64,000 nt of DNA from Bacillota bacterium. GTDB lineage: Bacteria > Bacillota > Bacilli > Alicyclobacillales > SLC66. Under the pieces are notes generated by a model, which ran no database searches, was not told the DNA's origin, and worked only from the letters and a program-made list of their open reading frames with translations. The stretch lies in assembly GCA_021828865.1 (NCBI GenBank), contig JAJZCW010000003.1, positions 90,798 to 154,797 on the forward strand. Reading direction: 5' to 3'. Position numbers and translations under genes: made by a program. Below, one piece after another: positions 20,012 to 29,661 of this stretch; the first letter of the stretch is position 1; every line of letters starts with the position of its first letter.

Positions 20012-21451
20012 TTATTTTATCACAGACTCAAGTCTTGTCAGCACACGCGCTTGCCCAAGCAAAATCAGCGAACGATGCAAATCAGGGCCATGTAACGATC
20101 CCATCACTGCCGCACGAATTGGCATAAAGAGGTCTTTGCCTTTTTTGCCTGTCTCAGACTGTACTGTTTTGAAAATGGGCTTGATATGTTCCTCAGTCCA
20201 CAGCGCGGTGTTCTTTACCTGTTCGTGGAAAGATTTCACCACTTGTTGCGCCGTCTCCTGATTTAACATCGAATTCGCTTCTTCGTCAAGCTTCGGAATT
20301 TCGACAAAGAAGGAAGCCCCCATTTGCGGTAACTCGTCCAGTTGGCTTATTTTTTCTTGATAAAGTGAAATCCATTCCGTCAGCCATTCATTAGACAAGC
20401 CTTGCACCTGGTCATCAGTTAAAAGCGGTTGGACGAGCGGCAATAAATTTGCCGCATCCTGTTGTTTCAAATAGTGACTGTTCATCCAGGACAGACGCGC
20501 CGCATCAAAAAACGCACCGCTTTTGTGCACTCGATCAAGCGTAAAGGCGGCAATCAACTCGTCTTTATTGAAAAACTCCTGTTCGCCTCCCGGAGACCAG
20601 CCGAGCAGCGCCAAATAGTTAAAGAGTGCCTCGGGCAAATACCCCATGTCGCGGTACTGCTCCACAAACTGGACGATCGACTCGTCGCGCTTACTGAGTT
20701 TTTTGCCATTGGGCCCTAAAATCAGCGACACATGGCCAAAGTGCGGCGGTTCCCAGCCAAGCGCCTGATACAAAAGCAGTTGGCGGGGCGTATTGGAAAT
20801 ATGCTCTTCGCCGCGCACGACATGCGTGATTTCCATCAGATGGTCGTCGATCGTGCAGGCAAAATTGTAGGTGGGGATGCCGTTTGACTTGACGATGACA
20901 AAGTCGCCACCAAGACCGCTTGGCTCAAACACCAGTTCCCCACGGATCAGGTCATGAAAGCGAAGTTCTTGATCATTCGCCGCCAAAAACCGCACCACAG
21001 GCTTCCTGCCCATCGCCTCGTACTCACTGATTTGTGTTGCCGTCAAGTGGCGACAATGCCCGGAATAGCGTGGCACTTCCCCTTTGGCCATGGCAGCGTC
21101 CCGTTCTGCGGCGATTTCCTCTTCGGAGCAGTAGCAATGGTACGCCAGACCTTTTTCTTTTAAGACTTCGACGTAATGTTCGTAAATGGAAAGCCGCTCT
21201 GTGGATATGTACGGCCCGAACTTTCCGCCCACATCTGGCCCTTCATCCCAAACGATACCGAGCCAGCCAAGATTTTTTGCAAATTCATCCGCCGCCCGGT
21301 CGATGTTGCGCTCAAGATCTGTATCTTCGATGCGAAGGATAAAGTCGCCACCCATGTGTTTGGCATATAAATAATTGAATAGCGCAGTCCTTGCGCCACC
21401 TATGTGCAGGTGCCCCGTGGGACTTGGCGCATAACGCAATCTAACTGTCAT
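20012..21451 (-). CDS. gltX: glutamyl-tRNA synthetase
   Basis: A class I synthetase charging tRNA-Glu (and probably tRNA-Gln, as in most Bacilli; this is family knowledge), 479 residues. The signature YAPSPTGHLHIGGARTALFN (about residues 7-26) carries the HIGH-type motif and KLSKRDESIV (about residue 245) the KMSKS-type loop. The C-terminal anticodon domain is all-helical as in bacterial GluRS. ATG 21451 has GAGGGTGA ahead of it and follows ispF by ten bases. It stands directly upstream of the T-box leader of cysE. Confidence 0.97.
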   Translation of the reverse strand: MTVRLRYAPSPTGHLHIGGARTALFNYLYAKHMGGDFILRIEDTDLERNIDRAADEFAKNLGWLGIVWDEGPDVGGKFGPYISTERLSIYEHYVEVLKEKGLAYHCYCSEEEIAAERDAAMAKGEVPRYSGHCRHLTATQISEYEAMGRKPVVRFLAANDQELRFHDLIRGELVFEPSGLGGDFVIVKSNGIPTYNFACTIDDHLMEITHVVRGEEHISNTPRQLLLYQALGWEPPHFGHVSLILGPNGKKLSKRDESIVQFVEQYRDMGYLPEALFNYLALLGWSPGGEQEFFNKDELIAAFTLDRVHKSGAFFDAARLSWMNSHYLKQQDAANLLPLVQPLLTDDQVQGLSNEWLTEWISLYQEKISQLDELPQMGASFFVEIPKLDEEANSMLNQETAQQVVKSFHEQVKNTALWTEEHIKPIFKTVQSETGKKGKDLFMPIRAAVMGSLHGPDLHRSLILLGQARVLTRLESVIK

Positions 21452-21461
21452 ACGATCACCC

Positions 21462-21941
21462 TCACTCTGTCACAGGCTCAAGCAGTGCCACCGCCTGCAC
21501 GGCGATTCCTTCTTGACGCCCGATAAAACCCATTTTCTCCATGGTCGTCGCCTTGATGCTGACGTCTTTTACCGTCACACCAAGTTCACGCGCCAGCAAG
21601 TGTACCATGTCGCTCTTATAAGGGGCAAGTTTTGGCTTTTCTGCCATCACCATTACGTCCACGTTGACGACCCGGTACCCTTCTTGTCGGATAAGCGCCA
21701 CCACTTCACGAAGCAAAAGCACGCTTGAGATCCCCCGGAACGAGTCATCCGTGTCAGGAAAATGATCGCCAATGTCACCTAGCGCCAGCGCCCCAAGGAG
21801 CGCGTCCATTAGCGCGTGAATCAGCACATCCGCATCGGAATGGCCGAGCAGCCCCACATCAGAGGGGATTTCCACGCCGCCGAGTATCATTTTTTTCCCC
21901 GCATCAAAGCGGTGAACGTCAAATCCTAATCCGACTCGCAA
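21462..21941 (-). CDS. ispF: 2-C-methyl-D-erythritol 2,4-cyclodiphosphate synthase
   Basis: The fifth enzyme of the non-mevalonate isoprenoid pathway. It converts CDP-methylerythritol 2-phosphate to the cyclodiphosphate. Metal-binding GFDVHRF and LGHSDADVLIHALMDALLGA are intact, as is DIGDHFPDTD. The TTG at 21941 is preferred as start: it gives MRVGLGFDVHRF, the usual N-terminus, and has GGGAG eight bases upstream. The frame is open to a GTG at 21968. It overlaps the end of ispD by 16 bases. Confidence 0.95.
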   Translation of the reverse strand: MRVGLGFDVHRFDAGKKMILGGVEIPSDVGLLGHSDADVLIHALMDALLGALALGDIGDHFPDTDDSFRGISSVLLLREVVALIRQEGYRVVNVDVMVMAEKPKLAPYKSDMVHLLARELGVTVKDVSIKATTMEKMGFIGRQEGIAVQAVALLEPVTE

Positions 21942-22630
21942 TTTCCCATCTCCCATACCCGAATCCACTTCAAGTCTTCCTGTTGCGTAATCTTGATGTT
22001 CCAGGCTGATCCAGTAGCGATTTGCACCGCTCGTCCCATTCGCTCGAGCAGTACCGTATCATCCGTTCCTACGAATCCATCTGCAAGCGCCTGTTGGTGT
22101 GCCTCCACGAGCCAATCGCGGCGAAATACTTGCGGCGTGTAGACGGCAAAAAGACCCTCACGTTCCACATTGGCCTCAATGCGGCGATCAGCGCCGACTC
22201 GCTTCAACGTATCCCTGACGGGAGCGCCGATCGTGGCCGCACCACATTCCATCGCGAGATCCACCACGCGCAAAAAGTCTGCTTTTTCCAGAAAAGGCCT
22301 CGCTCCGTCATGCACGGCCACAAATTCGCGGCTGGTTTTTGTCAAGCCAAATCGCACTGAATCTTGCCTCGTTTCGCCGCCTGGCACCACATGAACGTGT
22401 GCGAGCCCCGCCGTTCGCAGCGCCTCTTCGACCCGTGCGACATCATCAGGGTACACAACGACATATAACGAATCCGCGCCGAACGCGATAAGCTTTTTTA
22501 GTGTATAGATAAATAAAGGGGACCCGCAGAGCGTCAGCCACTGCTTTCGCTCCGCCATCCCCATCCGACTGCCTGTTCCCGCTGCCATCACCAATACATC
22601 CAGTTGTGCCAGCCGGTTGTCTCCCGTCAA
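21926..22630 (-). CDS. ispD: 2-C-methyl-D-erythritol 4-phosphate cytidylyltransferase
   Basis: The third enzyme of the non-mevalonate isoprenoid pathway, transferring CMP to methylerythritol phosphate. The 234-residue protein has the nucleotide-binding MAAGTGSRMGMAERKQWL (about residues 15-32), VHDGARPFLEKADF (about residue 104) and the C-terminal FRRDWLVEAHQQALADGFVG with TDDTVLLE. The probable start is TTG 22630 after a GGAAGAGAG stretch. It overlaps ispF and follows yacL by 42 bases, the B. subtilis order. Confidence 0.95.
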   Translation of the reverse strand: MTGDNRLAQLDVLVMAAGTGSRMGMAERKQWLTLCGSPLFIYTLKKLIAFGADSLYVVVYPDDVARVEEALRTAGLAHVHVVPGGETRQDSVRFGLTKTSREFVAVHDGARPFLEKADFLRVVDLAMECGAATIGAPVRDTLKRVGADRRIEANVEREGLFAVYTPQVFRRDWLVEAHQQALADGFVGTDDTVLLERMGRAVQIATGSAWNIKITQQEDLKWIRVWEMGNCESD

Positions 22631-22672
22631 TTACTCTCTTCCTCTCCCAAACGCACAGTACCGCAAAAAGAA

Positions 22673-23764
22673 TTACAACGCGCGCTCCAGCATCTTCGGT
22701 TTGGCAAAAATCATCCGCCCAGCTGAGGTTTGAAGCACACTCGTTACGAGTACATCAAGTCGTGTCCCGATAAATTCCCTACCGCCTTCGATGACGATCA
22801 TCGTGCCGTCATCTAGGTAGCCAATGCCTTGATTGTACTCCTTGCCGTCCTTGATCACTTGCACGGAGATTTCTTCCCCTGGCAACACCACGGGCTTCAC
22901 CGCGTTGGCCAAGTCGTTGATATTCAGAACAGAGACGCCCTGCAACTCGCAAACCTTGTTCAAATTGTAATCGTTCGTCACGACTTTGCCGTTCATTTGC
23001 TTGGCTAATTTGACAAGTTTACTATCCACTTCGCTGATTTCCTCGAAATCGATCTCCATCACCTGAACCTTGACCTTCAGTTCCTTTTGGATGCGATTCA
23101 GGATATCAAGTCCTCGACGTCCGCGGTTGCGTTTTAAAACATCGGAACTATCCGCGATGTGTTGCAATTCTTCGAGCACAAATGAGGGGATGACAATGGT
23201 GCCATCCAAAAATCCAGTCTCGACGATGTCCGCAATCCGTCCGTCGATAATGACACTCGTATCAAGCAATTTCGCTTCCCCCATTCGTTGAGTGGGGGTA
23301 TTGGGCTGACCCTTACCAGAGCGCTCGCCGCGAGCACCGCGTCTCATTGAAGGAATGAGGGAAAGGATCTCCTCACGTCTGGAAAAAAAGATGCTAAACC
23401 CCAAATACGCAAGTAAAATAGACGCAAAAAACTGAATCAATACGCCTACTACTGGAATATACCGAAGCGCCGGCGTGATAAAAAAAGCGACCACTAGACC
23501 AAGTATCATACCTACCACGCCGGAAAGAAGATCAACCAGTGGCGTGTGGATCAACCGTTCTTCAAGCCAGCGAAACCACCGCATAAAAGGCCCCAAAACA
23601 AATGTCCCAATGAAAAGTGCAATAAGCCCGCCTAATACTGCTGTCAACACGTTTTCCCAGGTAAAATTAGGAATATGAATGAGTGCTAGTAAACGTTCCC
23701 CATAGGCTCCGCCAAGCGTTACACCGATAGCTAAGAAGAAAATTTGTAAAATTAATCTGACCAC
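22673..23764 (-). CDS. yacL: membrane-anchored PIN-TRAM domain protein (YacL family)
   Basis: A conserved Firmicute protein whose precise function is unsettled. The N-terminal ~130 residues hold four membrane segments (LILQIFFLAIGVTLGGAYG, VLTAVLGGLIALFIGTFVLG, LLSGVVGMILGLVVAFFIT, VGVLIQFFASILLAYLGFSI). A soluble PIN nuclease-like domain follows (LLDTSVIIDGRIADIVETGF, with VVTNDYNLNKVC), then a C-terminal TRAM domain. The GTG at 23764 is the likely start, with AGGAGGT six bases upstream; the frame opens at 23785. B. subtilis has carD-like and disA genes next to it; here pssA intervenes. Confidence 0.9.
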   Translation of the reverse strand: MVRLILQIFFLAIGVTLGGAYGERLLALIHIPNFTWENVLTAVLGGLIALFIGTFVLGPFMRWFRWLEERLIHTPLVDLLSGVVGMILGLVVAFFITPALRYIPVVGVLIQFFASILLAYLGFSIFFSRREEILSLIPSMRRGARGERSGKGQPNTPTQRMGEAKLLDTSVIIDGRIADIVETGFLDGTIVIPSFVLEELQHIADSSDVLKRNRGRRGLDILNRIQKELKVKVQVMEIDFEEISEVDSKLVKLAKQMNGKVVTNDYNLNKVCELQGVSVLNINDLANAVKPVVLPGEEISVQVIKDGKEYNQGIGYLDDGTMIVIEGGREFIGTRLDVLVTSVLQTSAGRMIFAKPKMLERAL

Positions 23765-23887
23765 ATTCTCACCTCCTATCCTCATTATCGACTATTTTGA
23801 CTGCATTTAAAACCCAAATGCGTCCAAGTCCAGCTTAACATGCATGAAATAAAGGGTCAATTTTAATTTCCATTCTTAATTATTTCT

Positions 23888-24598
23888 TCAATCCTGTTTG
23901 GACATGACTCGCCGCACCTTCTCCACCCTGCGCCAGGCGGCTCTCGCATCGTGTAAAAACCCGTACGTACCGTAGATGGCAAGGAGGAGGAATATCCCTT
24001 CCGCCACCGCCTGTTTATCCATGATAAAAAAGGGAATCACACTGATCGCAAGCACCGGAATGATGACAAACGTGGCCTTAGGAATTCCCAATTTCTTAAA
24101 ATTAGGATAGCGGGCTTTGCTAATCATCAAATAACTGAGAACAATCGACAAAATGGGCGTCACCATTCCAGGCAACAAACCATGATAGAGAGTGAATGCA
24201 GCAAGGATACCGCCTGCCGCCGTGGTAGGCAGGCCAATAAAGTAATTCGTGTGCCCTCTCTGGGTATTAAACCTCGCGAGACGCAATGCTCCAGCGAGTG
24301 GAAATACCGCTGCAATGGTCATCCCCACCCATCCCATTGTACGCAGGTCCGAAATATACAGGATCAGTGCCGGCGTCACGCCAAATATTACTAAATCCGA
24401 AAGCGAATCCAGTTCGCGGCCAAAATCACTTTGGGTGCCAAGCACTCGTGCGACCGTACCGTCTAGTCCATCTACCACCATGCCTATAATCACTAATAAC
24501 GCAGCAAGCTGAAAATTTCCTTGCACAGCTAAAAACAGTGCCACCACACCCACCAATAAATTGCCGGCAGTCAGTAAATTGGCCCAGATTTTTCGCAT
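23888..24598 (-). CDS. pssA: CDP-diacylglycerol-serine O-phosphatidyltransferase
   Basis: A CDP-alcohol phosphatidyltransferase that makes phosphatidylserine, the precursor of phosphatidylethanolamine. The signature DGLDGTVARVLGTQSDFGRE followed by LDSLSD matches D-G-x2-A-R-x8-G-x3-D-x3-D (about residues 43-64). About six to seven membrane helices follow. ATG 24598 (MRKIWANLLTAGNLLVG) has GGGAGG at good spacing; the frame is open to 24619. In B. subtilis pssA lies elsewhere with psd; no psd is seen here. Serine as the acceptor is inferred from overall family resemblance. Confidence 0.85.
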   Translation of the reverse strand: MRKIWANLLTAGNLLVGVVALFLAVQGNFQLAALLVIIGMVVDGLDGTVARVLGTQSDFGRELDSLSDLVIFGVTPALILYISDLRTMGWVGMTIAAVFPLAGALRLARFNTQRGHTNYFIGLPTTAAGGILAAFTLYHGLLPGMVTPILSIVLSYLMISKARYPNFKKLGIPKATFVIIPVLAISVIPFFIMDKQAVAEGIFLLLAIYGTYGFLHDARAAWRRVEKVRRVMSKQD

Positions 24599-24630
24599 AG
24601 TTTCCTCCCAGTCTTGCAAGATTGGATAAT

Positions 24631-25716
24631 CTAAAGATTGCGCTCTAAAAATACCTGCTCTTGCATGCGACGTAGTCCGTCTTTGATCGCCCTGGCGCGA
24701 ATTGCCCCGATTCCCTCTACATCATCCAGCTCTTCGACAGACGCTGCGACGATTTTACTCAACGTGCTAAATTCCCCAGTCAAATTCTCAATAATCGGTT
24801 GTGGCAACCGCGGAATTTTATGCAAAATGCGATACCCTCTTGAGGAAGCGCCGGTTTCCGCCAAATTTCCGTTGATGGGATAGCCAAGAATTCGCGTGAT
24901 CACCGCCGTATTTAAGAGATCATCGGAATTCAGCCCATGAAGCGCCGAAATGATTTGGTGCGGCGTCAGATCATTACCTTCCGCTGTGTAATCCTTCACG
25001 AGCAAATACGCTTCCTCATCCACTCGAGTCACGAGTTCATCGAGTTGCATGGCAATGAGCCTTCCTTCTGACCCCAGTTCCGTGATGTAGCGCTTGATTT
25101 CAGACTTGATGCGCATCACCATCTCAAAGCGCTGGAGCACATTGGTTACGTCCTGCAAGGACACCATCTCTTCCATCTCGATCGCCGATAAACTCGAGAG
25201 CGCTGCATCGAGCACGGATTTATACCGCTCGAGCGTCTGAATCGCCTGGTTTGCCTTGGTGATGATCACGCTGATTTCTTTTAATGAATAACGGATATCT
25301 CCTTGATAAATTGTGATCACGTTGCGCCGCTGCGACACGCACACAACGAGTCGTCCCGTCTGAATCGCCACCCGCTCCGCCGTGCGATGCCTAGTCCCTG
25401 TTTCGCTCGTGGGAATCGCAGGATCAGGGTTGAGTTGCGTATTGGCAAAAAGAATTCTTTTTGCATCCTCACTTAAAATGATGGCTCCGTCCATTTTCGC
25501 AAGCTCATACAATCCAGCAGGCGTAAAGTCGCAATCGATGGAAAACCCACCATCCACTATCGGTGCCAGTTCATCGTCATACCCAATGACAATCAGACCG
25601 CCCGTCTTCGCCCGAAGCACATTATCGACCCCTTCGCGAATAGGCGTCCCTGGTGCGACCATGCGCAGCATTTTCATCATCATCGTTTCGCGCTTTGCTT
25701 CATCCACTTCGCGCAC
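24631..25716 (-). CDS. disA: DNA integrity scanning protein DisA, diadenylate cyclase
   Basis: DisA forms an octamer that makes cyclic di-AMP and monitors DNA branch structures. The 361-residue protein has the DAC domain with AKMDGAIILS (DGA motif, about residue 75) and TGTRHRTAERVAIQTGRLVV (RHR motif, about residue 108). A helical spine and a C-terminal helix-hairpin-helix domain (LDDVEGIGAIRARAIKDGLR) complete it. The GTG start lies three bases after the radA stop, with AGGGGG inside the radA end, so the two are probably translated together. Confidence 0.95.
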   Translation of the reverse strand: MREVDEAKRETMMMKMLRMVAPGTPIREGVDNVLRAKTGGLIVIGYDDELAPIVDGGFSIDCDFTPAGLYELAKMDGAIILSEDAKRILFANTQLNPDPAIPTSETGTRHRTAERVAIQTGRLVVCVSQRRNVITIYQGDIRYSLKEISVIITKANQAIQTLERYKSVLDAALSSLSAIEMEEMVSLQDVTNVLQRFEMVMRIKSEIKRYITELGSEGRLIAMQLDELVTRVDEEAYLLVKDYTAEGNDLTPHQIISALHGLNSDDLLNTAVITRILGYPINGNLAETGASSRGYRILHKIPRLPQPIIENLTGEFSTLSKIVAASVEELDDVEGIGAIRARAIKDGLRRMQEQVFLERNL

Positions 25717-25719
25717 GAC

Positions 25720-27096
25720 TTATTTTCCCCCTACCACCAAGCGAATCGCTTCGTCCAGTGTCCTGACGCCTACCAGTTCAATACCCGAAACACTGTCCTT
25801 CATTCTCTCCACATTGCCAAGTGGCGCGACCATTTTAGTGAATCCCAGCTTCTTCGCTTCCTGGATGCGCTGATCAAGACGAGTCACTGCGCGGACCTCA
25901 CCGGTCAGCCCCACTTCGCCTACCGCTACGATCCCCATCGGGATCGGCACATCGCGAAAACTCGAAGCAATGCTAAGCGCCAGCCCAAGATCAATTGCCG
26001 GCTCCTCGACGCGGATCCCACCTGCCACATTGACGTACGCATCGTGGTTTTGAAGATAAAGCCCGATTCGCTTTTCCAGCACCGCCATGAGCAACGTCAC
26101 CCGCTGATAATCGATCCCGGACGCAGTACGCCTTGGATTGCCATACGCCGTTGGCGTAACGAGCGCCTGCACCTCGGCAAGTACCGGACGCGATCCTTCC
26201 ATGCTCGCCACGACAATAGACCCCGAAGCCCCACTCGATCGCTCCGACAAAAAAAGCTCCGATGGGCTCAGCACATCGACCAGCCCCATGCCTTGCATAT
26301 CAAATACACCGAGTTCACTTGTCGAGCCAAAGCGGTTTTTCACCGTCCGCAATACCCGATAACGATGATGGCGATCGCCCTCGAAATAGAGAACCGCATC
26401 CACCATATGCTCGAGCAGCCGAGGTCCGGCAAGGCTCCCGTCTTTCGTGACGTGCCCCACAATACAGGTAGCGATTTGTTCGTTTTTGGCCAGACGCAAC
26501 AAGAGCAGTGTGCACTCCCGCACTTGCTGAGGACTGCCTGGTGCCGAGGCGAGTTCCGGACGGAACATCGTCTGAATCGAATCAATTACCAAAAAGCCTG
26601 GTTTGACCGCCCGAACGTGGTGCTCAAGTTGGCCAAGGTCTGTTTCAGATAGCACAAAAAGACGATCACTCAGCGTGCCAATCCTCGCTGCGCGCATCTT
26701 CACCTGTTGCGGCGACTCTTCCCCCGTCACATAAAGCACTCGCCTGCCTGCTTCGGCCACCTTGTGTGCCGTTTGAAGCAGCAGCGTCGACTTGCCAATG
26801 CCGGGATCGCCGCCCACTAGGAAAAGCGCCCCTGGGATAATGCCTCCTCCCAACACGCGGTCCAGTTCCTGACTGCCACTACTAAAGCGCTCAACCTCCG
26901 TCATCTCGATATCAGGGACCGCTTGCGGCTGATTCTTTTGTCCATCCTGCGACCAACCTGAATTTTGCGAGGAGGCTGGCGCGATCATTTGCTCCACCAT
27001 GGTGCCCCACGCGCCACACGCGGGGCAGCGGCCCATCCACTTTACGCTTTCGGCACCGCATTCCGTACATGCATAGTTGATTTTTCCCTTTTTCAT
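25720..27096 (-). CDS. radA: DNA repair protein RadA (Sms)
   Basis: A RecA-like ATPase that helps branch migration in recombination. The 458-residue protein has an N-terminal four-cysteine zinc finger (CTECGAESVKWMGRCPACG), the Walker A motif VGGDPGIGKSTLLLQ (about residue 95), the RadA-specific KNRFG motif (about residue 255) and a C-terminal Lon-protease-like domain (GEVGLTGEVRAVTRLDQRI). The ATG at 27096 has only a weak upstream site (GTGGA). A TATAGT-like -10 sits so close that a very short leader is possible. A terminator separates it from clpC. Confidence 0.96.
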   Translation of the reverse strand: MKKGKINYACTECGAESVKWMGRCPACGAWGTMVEQMIAPASSQNSGWSQDGQKNQPQAVPDIEMTEVERFSSGSQELDRVLGGGIIPGALFLVGGDPGIGKSTLLLQTAHKVAEAGRRVLYVTGEESPQQVKMRAARIGTLSDRLFVLSETDLGQLEHHVRAVKPGFLVIDSIQTMFRPELASAPGSPQQVRECTLLLLRLAKNEQIATCIVGHVTKDGSLAGPRLLEHMVDAVLYFEGDRHHRYRVLRTVKNRFGSTSELGVFDMQGMGLVDVLSPSELFLSERSSGASGSIVVASMEGSRPVLAEVQALVTPTAYGNPRRTASGIDYQRVTLLMAVLEKRIGLYLQNHDAYVNVAGGIRVEEPAIDLGLALSIASSFRDVPIPMGIVAVGEVGLTGEVRAVTRLDQRIQEAKKLGFTKMVAPLGNVERMKDSVSGIELVGVRTLDEAIRLVVGGK

Positions 27097-27130
27097 ACGA
27101 GTCCACTATACCCGAGTGGCAAAAAAATCA

Positions 27131-27183
27131 CCACAAACAAAAGGAGAAACGATCACACCTTTATGTATGATCGCCTCTCCTTT
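27131..27183 (-). terminator. intrinsic terminator after clpC
   Basis: AAAGGAGA (27140-27147) pairs with TCTCCTTT (27176-27183), with an inner GATCA/TGATC helix. On the minus strand the hairpin runs into TTTTGTTTG. The structure is nearly symmetrical. It ends the ctsR-mcsA-mcsB-clpC operon and insulates radA-disA. Confidence 0.8.
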
Positions 27184-27201
27184 GTCATTCATAAAATTCT
27201 G

Positions 27202-29643
27202 TTACGAATTCACTGCAGCTTTTCCAAGTCTCTCCACCTTGAGTCCGCCATCCGGATCAATGTCGATCTTGACCATGTCACCTTTGCTGACCGTGCCACT
27301 TAATAGCGACTCAGATAATTTATCCTCAATATGCCGTTGCATCGCCCGCTTGAGTGGCCGTGCGCCATATTGTGGATCGTACCCTTCTTTTGCAAGGTAG
27401 AGTTTCGCTTCTGCCGTCAATTCAAAGGTAAGCCCGTATTCGTTAAGGCGTTTAGCTAGATCGTTCGCAAGCAGCGTTACAATCTTCTCAATTTCCCCTT
27501 CTGACAACTCATGGAACACAATCAAGTCGTCCACGCGGTTCAAAAATTCCGGCCTGAAGGTGTGCTTCAACTCTTCCATCACGCGATCTTTCATGTCTTG
27601 GTACCCACCGTCTTTACTAGCCGTGAAGCCGAGGGAACCACCTTTTTTGATCGTCTGCGCCCCAACGTTCGAGGTCATGATGATGACCGTGTTGCGAAAA
27701 TCAACTGTGCGACCCTTGCCGTCTGTCAGGCGGCCATCATCAAGCACCTGCAAAAGGATGTTGAAGACTTCCGGGTGCGCTTTTTCCACTTCGTCAAGTA
27801 GCACGACTGAATACGGTTTACGCCGGACTTTCTCCGTCAACTGGCCGCCTTCTTCATAGCCGACATATCCCGGAGGCGATCCAACGAGCCTTGCTGTCGC
27901 ATGGCGCTCCATGTATTCCGACATATCAACGCGAATCATCGCATCCTCATCGCCAAACATCGCTTCTGCGAGCGCACGGGCCAGTTCTGTTTTCCCTACC
28001 CCTGTTGGCCCAAGGAAAATAAACGAACCAATCGGTCGCTTCGGATCTTTCAGTCCTGCGCGAGCCCTGCGAATAGCGCGGGAGACCGACTCGACCGCTT
28101 CGTTTTGGCCAATCACACGCTCATGTAGCACCGCTTCGAGGTTGAGGAGACGCTCGCTCTCCGTTTCCGCCAGCTTTTTAACTGGCACTCCCGTCCAACT
28201 GGACACGATGTCCGCGATGTCCTCATCCGTCACCGACACATCGTGCGAATCCTGACGTTGCTGCCATTCGAGGCGACGATGTTCGAGCTCATCGCGAAGC
28301 TTTTGCTCCTGGTCGCGAAGGGATGCCGCAAGTTCAAACTCCTGCCCCTGAATCGCCGAATCTTTCTCTGAGCGAATCTCTTCGAGACGAGTTTCGAGTT
28401 CCTTCAAGTTCGGAGGAGCCGTATATGTGCGCAGGCGCACTTTCGATGCGGCCTCGTCAATCAGGTCAATTGCCTTATCCGGCAGGAAGCGATCGGAGAT
28501 ATAGCGATCAGAGAGTGTCACTGCCGCTTTTACCGCATCGTCCGTGATGTGCACGCGGTGATGCGCCTCGTAGCGATCGCGAAGTCCCAAGAGGATCTGC
28601 ACTGCCTCTTCTGCCGTGGGCTCATCCACTTTCACAGGTTGAAAACGCCGCTCAAGCGCCGCATCTTTTTCAATGTGCTTGCGATATTCGTCAAGCGTGG
28701 TCGCGCCAATACACTGCAGTTCTCCGCGCGCAAGGGCTGGTTTTAGGATATTGGACGCGTCAATTGCGCCTTCCGCACCACCTGCGCCAATCAGCGTATG
28801 GAGTTCATCGATAAAAAGGATCACGTTGCCCGCGTTACGGATCTCATCCATGATTTTTTTCAGACGATCCTCGAATTCACCGCGGTACTTCGTACCTGCC
28901 ACCACCGTGCCCATGTCAAGTACCATCACGCGCTTGTTGCGAAGGGTTTCCGGGATTTCGTTGGCCACAATGCGCTGCGCAAGGCCCTCTGCAATCGCCG
29001 TCTTGCCAACACCAGGCTCGCCGATGAGCACCGGGTTATTTTTCGTACGCCTTGAAAGCACCTGGATCACGCGCTCAATTTCCTTGCTGCGCCCGATCAC
29101 CGGATCGAGCTTCGAGTCGCGTGCAAGCACCGTCAAGTCCCTTGCCAGGCTGTCTAGTGTAGGCGTATTTGCCGATTGTGAGCTATCTGAACTCGCTTCT
29201 CCGCCTTCACTGCCACCTAGAAGCTGCATGACCTGCTGACGAGCTTTGTTGAGGCTGACGCCGAGGTTTCCAAGCACTCTTGCCGCCACGCCTTCGCCTT
29301 CGCGAATCAGACCAAGCAAAATATGCTCCGTGCCAATGTAGTTGTGGCCTAGTTTTCTGGCCTCGTCCATCGAGAGTTCAATCACTTTTTTTGCACGAGG
29401 CGTATAAGTGGTGGCTGCAGGACCGCCGTTACCGCGTCCAATGATTTTTTCCACTTCCATCTGAATCTTGTCACCCGTAAGGCCAAGGCTTAGGAGTGCC
29501 TTTGCGGCAATGCCCTCGCCTTCTTTCACAAGGCCCAGCAAAATATGTTCCGTTCCTACTCCTGGGTGCCCTAAGCGCACCGCTTCTTCATGCGCCAGTG
29601 TCAGCACTTTTTGCGCGCGTTCTGTAAACCGGTTAAATAACAT
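27202..29643 (-). CDS. clpC: AAA+ chaperone ClpC, ATPase subunit of ClpCP protease
   Basis: A Hsp100 unfoldase that feeds proteins to ClpP and, with McsB, degrades arginine-phosphorylated substrates. It carries the double Clp N-domain repeat (residues about 1-145), two ATPase domains with Walker A motifs GEPGVGKT (about residue 210) and GPTGVGKT (about residue 550), and the coiled-coil/UVR linker that marks ClpC. The ATG at 29643 ([14 protein letters not shown]) is preferred to the one two codons earlier because GAGGG needs the spacing. It is the last gene of the CtsR-controlled operon. Confidence 0.97.
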   Translation of the reverse strand: MLFNRFTERAQKVLTLAHEEAVRLGHPGVGTEHILLGLVKEGEGIAAKALLSLGLTGDKIQMEVEKIIGRGNGGPAATTYTPRAKKVIELSMDEARKLGHNYIGTEHILLGLIREGEGVAARVLGNLGVSLNKARQQVMQLLGGSEGGEASSDSSQSANTPTLDSLARDLTVLARDSKLDPVIGRSKEIERVIQVLSRRTKNNPVLIGEPGVGKTAIAEGLAQRIVANEIPETLRNKRVMVLDMGTVVAGTKYRGEFEDRLKKIMDEIRNAGNVILFIDELHTLIGAGGAEGAIDASNILKPALARGELQCIGATTLDEYRKHIEKDAALERRFQPVKVDEPTAEEAVQILLGLRDRYEAHHRVHITDDAVKAAVTLSDRYISDRFLPDKAIDLIDEAASKVRLRTYTAPPNLKELETRLEEIRSEKDSAIQGQEFELAASLRDQEQKLRDELEHRRLEWQQRQDSHDVSVTDEDIADIVSSWTGVPVKKLAETESERLLNLEAVLHERVIGQNEAVESVSRAIRRARAGLKDPKRPIGSFIFLGPTGVGKTELARALAEAMFGDEDAMIRVDMSEYMERHATARLVGSPPGYVGYEEGGQLTEKVRRKPYSVVLLDEVEKAHPEVFNILLQVLDDGRLTDGKGRTVDFRNTVIIMTSNVGAQTIKKGGSLGFTASKDGGYQDMKDRVMEELKHTFRPEFLNRVDDLIVFHELSEGEIEKIVTLLANDLAKRLNEYGLTFELTAEAKLYLAKEGYDPQYGARPLKRAMQRHIEDKLSESLLSGTVSKGDMVKIDIDPDGGLKVERLGKAAVNS

Positions 29644-29661
29644 GTTCATCCCTCACATTCA

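Noticed and set aside
27097..27130. Promoter for radA with TATAGT
   Set aside because: The -10-like sequence is only about eight bases from the start codon and no -35 is convincing; it is mentioned under radA only.
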